Position numbers and translations under genes: made by a program. A stretch of DNA of 64,000 nt from Proteles cristata cristata (taxonomy: Eukaryota; Chordata; Mammalia; Carnivora; Hyaenidae). Where the stretch lies: contig JAESUZ010004131.1 in assembly GCA_017311185.1 (NCBI GenBank), positions 424,771 through 488,770 on the forward strand. The letters run 5' to 3'. Below, one piece after another: positions 56,060 to 64,000 of the stretch. Within the stretch, counting starts at the first letter, position 1, and each line of letters starts with the position of its first letter. Below the pieces are notes generated by a model. The model searched no databases. It worked only from the letters and a program-made list of their open reading frames with translations, and was not told where the DNA came from.

Positions 56060-57665
56060 TTACCAACCTGAATGAAACTTCATAGGCAACTCAAAAATAC
56101 CATGTTCTAGACTCACCTGTGTGTCTCTTCAAGTCTTTCCTCCTCCTTTTGAGTAGCTTCCCAAGAATAGAGCTCGCTACCTGCCATCCATTTTGTCAGT
56201 CAAACCAGAAACTTTGGAGACATGGCCACTAGTATCCCTTTCTCTTCTACCTCCGCCACCAAAATCCTTTCTATCCTGCTTGCCCACCTCCAAACATCAC
56301 TCAGATTCAACTGCTTCTCTATATTCCACCAGGTGAATCCTTTGTTTGGTTTTTGGGAAGGGGCTGCATATTCTTTTTTTTTTTTACAAATAGTTTATTG
56401 TCAAATTAGTTTCCACATAACACCCAGTGCTCATCCCCACAAGTGCCCTCCTCCATGCCCATCCCTCCCCCCTCCACATCCATCAGCCCTCAGTTTTTGT
56501 CAGCATTCAAGAGTCTCTCATGGTTTGCCTCTCTCCCTTTCCCCCACCATTTCCGCCCTTCTTCTCCCCCTTGTCCTCCAGTTAAGTTCCTCCTAATCCT
56601 CCTATACGTGCAAACATATGATATTTGTCCTTCTCTGCCTGACTTATTTCGCTCAGCATAACACCCTCAAGGTCCATCCATGTTGCTACACATGGCCAGG
56701 TTTCATTGTTTCTCATTGCCATGTAGTATTCCATGGTATAGATAAACCACATCTTCTTGATCCATTCATCTGTTGATGGACACTTAGGCTCTTTCCATGT
56801 TTTAGCTATTGTGGAGAGTGCTGCTATGAACATTGGGGTACATGTGCTCCTATGCATCAGCATTTCTGTATCCCTTGGGTCAATTCCTAGCAGTGCTATT
56901 GCTGGGTTCATAGGGGAGTTCTATTGTTAGTTTCCTGAGGAACCTCCACACTGTTTTCCAGAGGGGCTGTACCAGTTTACATTCCCACCAACAGTGTAGG
57001 AGGGTGGGGGGCTGCATATTCTGAAACATTCTAATATCGTCTTCCTACCTCTAGAGAGGGCCACTCACACCCTCCATCCTACTCATGCCTTCTCACTGCT
57101 TCTGAAGAGACTTCCTTATTACATAAAAATATTTAAAATATTTAAAATTCTAGAGGGACTCTCTAATGTTTTCAGGATGGAGTTCCACACAGTAATAGAG
57201 TTTTCCAGAAACATCTCCCAGTATTTATCATACACGCAATGCCTCAGTTATGGAGACCTACTCTCAGTTCTCAGAAAATGTGATACCCTCACGAACCCCT
57301 GAACTCATCCATTCTCTTCGCCTGGAATGCCTTTCCCTTTCCTCGCCTTCTTAGCCAGCACATTTCTATTGGTTCTTAACATGCCAATTCACTTATTCCT
57401 CCACTTCTTACTCTCTGAAGAACTGACTTTTATTTCCCTGATCTCTACTCTCAGGTAGAGACCCATATATCTTGCACACCTGCCTCATATATCTCCCAAG
57501 TGCCTACTACATTTTATCTTAAGTGCAATCTTTCTTGCCCAACTCGTTGACAAAACCAGAACTCTTCCTAGGTAGGTTTAATGCCATAGTCACCCCTGTA
57601 TCACAGTATCAATCATAATACCTACGGTATATAAGCACTTGATTGCTGCTGGTTGAATGAGTGGA
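56060..57665 (+). mobile_element. L2 3' half, split by a young L1
   Basis: Before the L1: gaaactttggagacatggcc, atccctttctcttctacctc, cactcagattcaactgcttc. After it: ccattctcttcgcctggaat, gcctttccctttcctcgcct, then acctacggtatataagcact and tgctgctggttgaatgagtg at the 3' end. The two parts join collinearly when the L1 and one target duplication are removed. It is heavily mutated. Confidence 0.65.
56375..57007 (-). mobile_element. Young 5'-truncated felid L1, exact 15-bp duplication
   Basis: Minus-strand L1 of about 630 bases: poly(T), atagtttattgtcaaattag, the 3' untranslated region, then the ORF2 end (frame 56582-56911 carries the sequence NPAIALLGIDPRDTEMLMHR). It is truncated at ccaccaacagtgtaggaggg. 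ggggctgcatattct flanks it exactly at 56360-56374 and 57008-57022. It closely matches the L1 at 18371-19551. Confidence 0.96.
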
Positions 57666-57777
57666 TGGATCGATACAAATGAAGTTCGGAAAAGTTAAAA
57701 AGCTTGAAAAGTATGAGGGAACCAGTGTCCACTTCAAAGCAGAATGCCAGGGGCAGTAACCTGCAATGGTAGTAAGC

Positions 57778-57992
57778 ATGACTTTGGAGGATAAAGAACC
57801 TGGGTTTGAATTCCACTTTGGCTAGTCACTAGCTATCTATTTTGAGACAGGTGGTTAAACTCTCAAAGCATTATTCCTTATCTGTAAAGTGGTAACCATG
57901 AGGTTTTTGCAAGGATCAATTCATGTAACTTCTATGATATGGTCATTACAGTACCTGGCATAGATTGGCCCTTAGCAAATGTCACTTGCCAT
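57778..57992 (+). mobile_element. MIR, nearly complete
   Basis: tgactttggaggataaagaa, cctgggtttgaattccactt, tattccttatctgtaaagtg, gtacctggcatagattggcc and cttagcaaatgtcacttgcc follow MIR in order. Confidence 0.8.
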
Positions 57993-60900
57993 CTTTATTA
58001 CCTTGTGTCTGGCTGGTTGCTTTAAATTGCACTTTTTAATTTATTAGTCCCTGAATTAAAATTTGTTGTAAGAATGAAAATAAATTGTATAACTTTGGTC
58101 GATCTTGGAAAATTTTCATTAAGTTCAAGACTCACAGTGGTTTGGGATGGAAGGAACGATAAAGATCATTTAGTTTAAAACTCACTTTTTTTTTTAAACA
58201 GGAAATAGGAGCTAAAAAGATTGAGATCTAATAGATCGCATAGCTCATTAGAGGCTAGTTAGTGAAGATCCAGGACTAGTGCCAAAGCATATATCAAAAC
58301 AAACTCCCTTTGTTTGGGAGGGGTTTGCTTTTTTTTTTTTTCCAAAGAAAGGAAAAAGAACTCTGTGGAAAATTATGAAATACTATTACATACAAATCTG
58401 ATTAAAACTCCAGTGACTGTAAACCGTGAGTTGAGATGGACACATTCCTCAGGGCTGGCACGCAGATCTGATCATGTTTAATCTCAGCACTTCTGTCTAG
58501 CTTTAACTATGTTGGCTTCCTTATTATCTCCCAGAAAAATCAAAATTTTAATTATATCATCAATTTGTTTGAGGAACTCCAGAAGGGTAGGGTAAAGAAA
58601 GGAAATCTCTATAAATGGAGATTGAAAGAACATACAAGAAAAATACCAGTTTGTGCCAGAAAGAGAAAGAAAAAATTGCTAAATAGCTGAGACTATTTCT
58701 TCCTCTTGTGGGAATCTAAACGGGAGCTTTTAAATGAGTCTTCTTGGTTAAAGAAGTTTCTTAATCCCACAAACTTCTTGGTAATAAGTTCAGTTATCCA
58801 AATTATTTGTCAACAAATTTGATTGAAATCTTAATAGAATAAAATAAAGCCCTTAAGAGCACTGCCTTCTACATGTCTGTCTGCATTTCAAAGTTTATAG
58901 GATTGTCTATTTTTACTCTGAAATTCCTTTAAAACAGCAAAAGTTTCTCTAGACAGAACTGTTTTTCCATTAAGCTTCTTGGTTCACTTTGTACTATTGT
59001 TCAGAGGCATTTATTTGGTTGTTAGACAAAATGAATGATTCTCTCAAAATGTGAGGCCCAATTTTTGTAATTTATATGCAAGGGAAAATACGAGAGGAAG
59101 AATATCCAACTTGGAGTCCTTTATACATACATGTCTACTGCAGAAAGACTCTTTGGACTTTTTGGTACTAGCTGCTCTCTATAGAGCTTATCATTGTATT
59201 GCCCGGTATACACTGATCTTTTCATTTTTTAAAAGAGTGATTTCGTTTGGGATTGTACCATGTCAGAATGGTTAGTAATGATAACATTATTTAAAACTGT
59301 GTGTAAAGTCCCCCTTGAATTGTATGTTTTTTATGCACTACAATTTCAAAATACCTTTCTTTTCATGGAAGCCACATGTGATCCTTTTGATCCTTATACT
59401 CATAAAGGAGTCATATATTTTAGAAAGGAATGTTGAGAGTTGGGTGGTATCTGGAGAATAGCTTCGTTTTTCATGTGAACCAAAGATTATCAGAGAATTT
59501 AGAGCAGGAAGAACTTTTAGAAATCTACTTGTCTGGAGGGTCCCAAAGTATGTCCCTAGCTTGTAACACTAGTCCAGTGAGATACTTCTCCAAAGTTTCC
59601 ATTGTCCGAGAAGTCAGGAAATCCTACACACACTATAACTCTCTTTTAGAGATTCACATATCACATTGGTCACATTTAAGTCTTTCAGAAAAGAAGGCCA
59701 TATAGCCATGTTAACCCTAGTCATCATAATTTATTTGGTCACAGAGCTCTATTATTCCATGGAACTGACATCCTGAGATTCATGTTCTAGGAAACATTGA
59801 ACGACACCCTTTTCTTGAGAAACTTGGGGCCCAGTGAGGTTGTCAGTGGTCAGTTAGTATCTAAAACCAGAATCTTGGAATTGAAACATTAACTAGCATT
59901 TAGAGATAAACTGTGTTCTAAGATTACTTTGTCAGAGTCCTTGGGTGGTAAATGTAAGGACTGGCTCTGTGTTTGCTTATTAAATATATTGTTTTTATCT
60001 AAGCAACAACAGTATGGTCAGTGTCTTAGAGTGTGTGGGAATGAACCTGAGAAAGCCCAACCTAAGGGGGATCAATAGTATACTGACACCATTTGCGAGG
60101 TACATTACCGAAGCATCTACTCTCCAGGAGCTTACGGAAATTTATACACTAATGTACCCACCGCACTACCATTTTTCTAAGTCATTAAATACATTCGTAG
60201 GACTTTTTGGTAACCCTGGAATCGAGTGGATAAAACAGCTGTGAGCAGACTTAAGCTGTTTCTGTCTTTTTGTCTTTATTTGTTTTTTATTTGTCTGATA
60301 TAGTCATTACTAACGATTTTGCATAGTAGATATATCAGGTAGATATTTACCTTAGCTTGCTTTAGGGTAGAAGCCCACATGCGTCATTCTGCTGGGAAGT
60401 CAGTCAAGATGTGTTCATTCTTTCATCCTGGGCCATGAGATCAGCAATTTGGGAGGATCTGCTACTTTGCTAAATGAGCTGCCATTTTTCTATGTTCATT
60501 CTGGTTCTGACTTTCTATGCCTTTGTCTTATTCCTAAATTCTTCGATGTGAACATGCCATCACAAGCTTAACGAACTTGGTGAGGAAACCAAAGTCATAG
60601 GCAATCTTAAAGGAGAAGTCTATCCAATGGTTCAAATGAGTCCATCAAAAAGTCACAATATAAATCACCATGCCATCTCTGGGACACAACTTTGTAGGAA
60701 CCCGTCCGTTTGACTCCCCCACCTCACCGGAAAGTCCTTCAGAAAAAATGTCTTCCCCAACACTCTCACATACCTACTGAAGTAAGGCTAAATGTTTCAT
60801 GTCATCGTAAGTGGTCAGATAACAAAGGAAACTGAATCCAAACAGTTTTGATCCTGTTTCACCTTAGGGCAACTTTGGCTGCTGATACAGGGATTCATCA

Positions 60901-61892
60901 AATGCTCCCTTTAAGAAATCCCTAAGAGCCCTTTCGCTGGGATGTAGGAATCAGAGATGGAAAACAGTTCAAGTTAAATGATTCTCCTTGATGTGGCTTT
61001 GGCAAAACTTGATGCTAAATCTAAAGCTCTACTTGGATATAAAGGGCTGTTCTAAGGCTAGAAAGTCATAAAACCCCAGCAGGCAGGCTGTTTATCATTT
61101 CCCTGGCAAGGCTCTGGGTAATGTTGGAACCGAGGAGCCAGAACATTGGACATGCACAGAGGGGGCCTGTGAGATGTGTTTTCAAGTCTAAGGAACTCAC
61201 TGAACATATTGAGAATGGGTTTAGTACTGATTATTTAATTTATTTAATTAACTTGATGTAATTGTTTTGTGGTTCTAGGGTGTTTTTTTTTTTCCCCAAA
61301 GAAAACAATTCTTACCATTTCTAAAATATTTCCTTTTCAAACCAGATACAGCGTTCTCCTTGTGGTCAATTATGTTTCTGAAATTTTAGGAATCAGAGGT
61401 AGGTGAGTAAAGAAAGAGTGAGTAGCCAGTGAGAATCATGGTTATTTGGGACTTAGAATGTACTCCTCTAACAGATATTGTTAAGCACCTTCTTCCCTAA
61501 ATTCACGTAGTAGATCCAATCTCAGAAACTTCAAAATCCCGTGGGAAATGTCATTACTTAAAAGGCAATTGTATCCCTCTAAGTAAAACTTAATATTCAA
61601 ATAAATATTTAAATAGCGCTCAAACTTTTAGGAGCTTCGGTTTCCTCAAATATAACAGAGGAGTAAGGAGCCTACTTCTAAAGGTCCCTGTAAGGTAGCA
61701 CCAAGGATTAGCTATTGTAAGTGCATTTTTTTAATGCCTAAAATTTTTGTGTCTGCCTGAAAATTATTTTTGTGTATTTCCACATTAACCCGTTTTTCAT
61801 CCCATAATTTCATATTCCTCTGCTAAGAAAGCAACATTAGTCCATGGGTGGTTTTTGTAATCTTACATATTGCCTGATGGAAGAAGCAAAGA
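57993..61892. other. Long unique stretch
   Basis: About 3.9 kb with no confident mobile element and no gene. A faint ancient repeat may lie at 58150-58290 (gataaagatcatttagttta, gatccaggactagtgcc). The frames at 59430-59705 and 60014-60244 have no known domain. Confidence 0.4.
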
Positions 61893-61990
61893 CTCAGAAT
61901 TCAGACACTTGTGGATTTGATTTCTGTCTCCACATATTAGTGGCTGTGTGACCTTGGACAAGCCATTAAAGCCTTACTCTGTGTATCTCT
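61893..61990 (+). mobile_element. MIR core fragment
   Basis: actcagaattcagacacttg, tggatttgatttctgtctcc, agtggctgtgtgaccttgga and caagccattaaagccttact are the MIR 5' part and core. Confidence 0.75.
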
Positions 61991-63471
61991 GTGTGGTTGG
62001 GAGACCAGTATTGCCTGTGGATGCCTGTGCTACGGATGACAGGCTATAAACATTTATTCCATCTGTACAATAAGCACTAACTAACTGACCGTTTGGTGCA
62101 GCCAGAGTCCTTCTCCTCTCCCTTTTCTCCCACCTTCTAAACGGCTCTCGCAAACTCACCAACACACATTCAGAGCACTTCCTACTGTCAACAGCGGAGA
62201 TGGCGTTATAAAATATTTTTATTTTCTTTCTAGTTCTGTCGGGTTTTCCTAAACAAGGTGTTTTCTGTAAAACCTGAGTACACCCGAGAAGTTGGTCCGA
62301 AAGCAAAAACACTAAAGTTAATTCTCATTTTCTTTAATGGTAGAAAACTGCTGCAATTATCTTTATTTTAAAGACTCTTAGGGAGACCTATAAAAGGTTT
62401 CAAGTTACAAACAGAGAGTGATAGATGAAGATAAACAGCCATACATCTTGATGAACCTATCAAGATTAAATTTCCCCTTCTTTAATAAAAATTAATGCCA
62501 TTTCGTATATCGGCTCCTGTCACAAGTGGTCGAAAATGCCAACAGACTTAGAACAAGACTAATCACCATGCCAGGGATACAAATGAATGCATTCAAGAAG
62601 TGCCCTCTCCCCAGAGCTGTCTTAATTCCTGCTTCCTGTTCACCAGCTCTCTGTCTGTTTCCCTTCCTTGACTTTTCAAATTGTCTTGTCACTAGTCTGG
62701 GCTTTGAGGATCGCTATTAGTGAGTACTGCTTAGCTAGTGGAACATCGGCTAACAGGGTTAAAAGGTAACAAGATAACTGACCCCATCCTAGAGGCTCAG
62801 GTTTCTCTCCAGCCAGTGGACTTAGGCCATCTCTTCATAGGCCCAGAAAAGCAGTTTAGAATGCAGTTTTTAACCTGGCAACATTCACTTTTTGTGCTGT
62901 GTGTCAAAATTAAGGGACTTCCATGATAGCCCAGGGTTTTTTGAAGCAATGAAAGAACAGTGTGCATCTGCCCAGTAGATGCTCTTCAAGACACGTTCGC
63001 ATAAGCATGGAAATTTGGAATTGCCAAAAAGATGGACGGGGGTCAGAGAGTGCCTGGTAGACCGGTAATAGAATATTTAAATCAAAGTACTTCTTGGGAA
63101 GGAGCCAAGTTAGAGAAGAAGGCCAAAGTAACCTGATCCTGGCCATGGCATTGATGATAGCCTGAGCAGCTGCACCCAGGGCCCTTTGGACTGCTTGCCT
63201 GGATGGCCAAGCAAGCCAGGGAGAACACGGGTTTAAACGCTTGCTGGATTAATGATAAAGGCAGAGAGGAGATTGAGTTGCTTCGGTTTCTACAGAAACC
63301 TGCATATTAAACCCATGCATTGGTTATACAAAGGGCCTTAGTTTTAATAAAATTATCGCCCCAAATGACTCAGCCAATGGATTTTATCGTGATGACACAA
63401 TTATAAAATATGATTCCTAATGTCTCATGGATGATTTGCCCACCACCCAGATCCTGGAATCATGTTGTAAA
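61991..63471. other. Unique sequence, no feature seen
   Basis: No repeat or gene is recognised. The minus frame 61974-62312 has no domain. Confidence 0.4.
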
Positions 63472-63865
63472 GGTGTCGTAGGCCAAATATTGTCTTCTCA
63501 AGGATGTCTGCAAGCTGATCTCTGGAGCCTGTGAATATGTTACGTCACGTGGCAGAAAGAGCTTTGCAGTGGTAATTAACTTAATGATCTTGAGGTGGGG
63601 GGAAGATGATCTAGGCAGACCCAATATAAGCACAAGGGAACTTAAAGGAACTTCCAGGTTGTGGTCAGAAGGATATGTGAGTGCAGAACAATGGTCAAAG
63701 AGGTGCAACCTTGCTGGCTTTCAAGATGGAGAAAGGGAGCCAGGAGCCAATAAATGTGGGCAGCCTCTGGATCCCTTCCTAGAGCCTCCAGCAAGGAACA
63801 TAGACACCTTTATTTCAGTGCACTGAGTCTCATGTCTACAGAAGTGTAAGCTAATAAATAAATCC
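63472..63865 (+). mobile_element. MLT1-type (ERVL-MaLR) solo LTR
   Basis: ctctggagcctgtgaatatg, gctttgcagtggtaattaac, taatgatcttgaggtggggg, gcagacccaatataagcaca, agatggagaaagggagccag and ctagagcctccagcaaggaa follow the MLT1-class LTR in sense. No internal retroviral sequence adjoins it. The segment TTACGTCACGTG at 63540-63551 overlaps a CRE-like site and an E-box. Confidence 0.75.
63540..63551. promoter_or_regulatory. Overlapping CRE-like site and E-box in LTR
   Basis: TTACGTCA (63540-63547, reverse TGACGTAA) overlaps CACGTG (63546-63551). The related MLT1 consensus, from memory, reads like gttaccttacatggc, so both sites look acquired. Activity is unproven. Confidence 0.35.
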
Positions 63866-63870
63866 GTGCA

Positions 63871-64000
63871 GGGGCACCTGGGTGGCTTAGTCGGTTAAGC
63901 GTCCGACTTTCGCTTAGGTCATGATCTCATGGTTCGTGGGTTCGAGCCCCGCGTCGGGCTCTGTGCTGACTGCCAGCTCGGAGCCTGGAGCCTGTTTCAG
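63871..64000 (+). mobile_element. Young felid SINE, cut by the window end
   Basis: ggggcacctgggtggcttag, tcggttaagcgtccgacttt, tcgagccccgcgtcgggctc and gactgccagctcggagcctg match the GACTGCCAG subtype. The CT stretch and tail lie beyond the window. Confidence 0.96.

Noticed and set aside
63472..63865. Endogenous retrovirus with coding capacity
   Set aside because: Only a solitary MLT1-type LTR is seen; no gag, pol or env text occurs beside it or elsewhere in the window.
1..64000. CRISPR array, phage, operon or other prokaryotic system
   Set aside because: SINEs, LINEs, microsatellites and the lack of dense coding show mammalian nuclear DNA; no regularly spaced short repeats were found.

Overview
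The window looks like non-coding nuclear DNA of a cat-family (felid) carnivore, either intergenic or deep intronic. The organism call rests on about 17 copies of a tRNA-Lys-derived carnivore SINE in the felid form. Its head reads GGGGCGCCTGGGTGGCTCAG, its middle contains GGGCTCTGTGCTGAC, and it ends in a CT-rich stretch and an AATAAAT/poly(A) tail. The dog form (GGGATCCCTGGGTGGCGCAG) is absent. I found no protein-coding gene, no exon with supporting signals, no functional RNA gene, no CRISPR array and no operon. Open frames are short (at most about 130 codons), lack recognisable domains, and most overlap repeats. The only recognisable peptide relics belong to L1 ORF1p and ORF2p and to a hAT transposase.

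Layout. 1-8 kb: mostly unique AT-rich sequence with two SINEs, L1/L2/MIR fragments and a perfect 30-bp inverted repeat at 1528-1596. 8-16 kb: a MER5-type hAT element, three SINEs, an AT-rich block and several MIR relics. 18.37-24.4 kb: a young 5'-truncated L1 beside a long old minus-strand L1, itself hit by two SINEs and a Tigger-like DNA transposon with TA target duplications. 24.4-32.3 kb: microsatellites and a decayed hAT transposase gene (28.56-29.79 kb). 32.3-39.6 kb: a tail-to-tail SINE pair and several L1 3' ends. 40-50.8 kb: L2/MIR relics, TA-rich microsatellites, a MER20-like element and a homopurine tract with a G-quadruplex motif. 50.8-57.7 kb: a head-to-head SINE pair, a composite plus-strand L1, and a long L2 copy split by a second young L1. 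57.7-64 kb: mostly unique DNA ending in an MLT1-type LTR and a SINE cut by the window edge.

The elements form a relative time series. MIR, L2, hAT, Tigger, MER5 and MER20 relics are oldest. L1M-type copies come next, then felid SINEs and two L1s with near-perfect target-site duplications. Nesting order supports this. Family names come from memory of consensus sequences; no database search was run, and edges of ancient copies are good only to tens of bases. I did not find a previously undescribed biological system. The items most worth a second look are the perfect 30-bp hairpin, the inverted SINE pairs, cAMP-response-like sites inside two old repeats, and the composite L1 at 51.6-55.4 kb.
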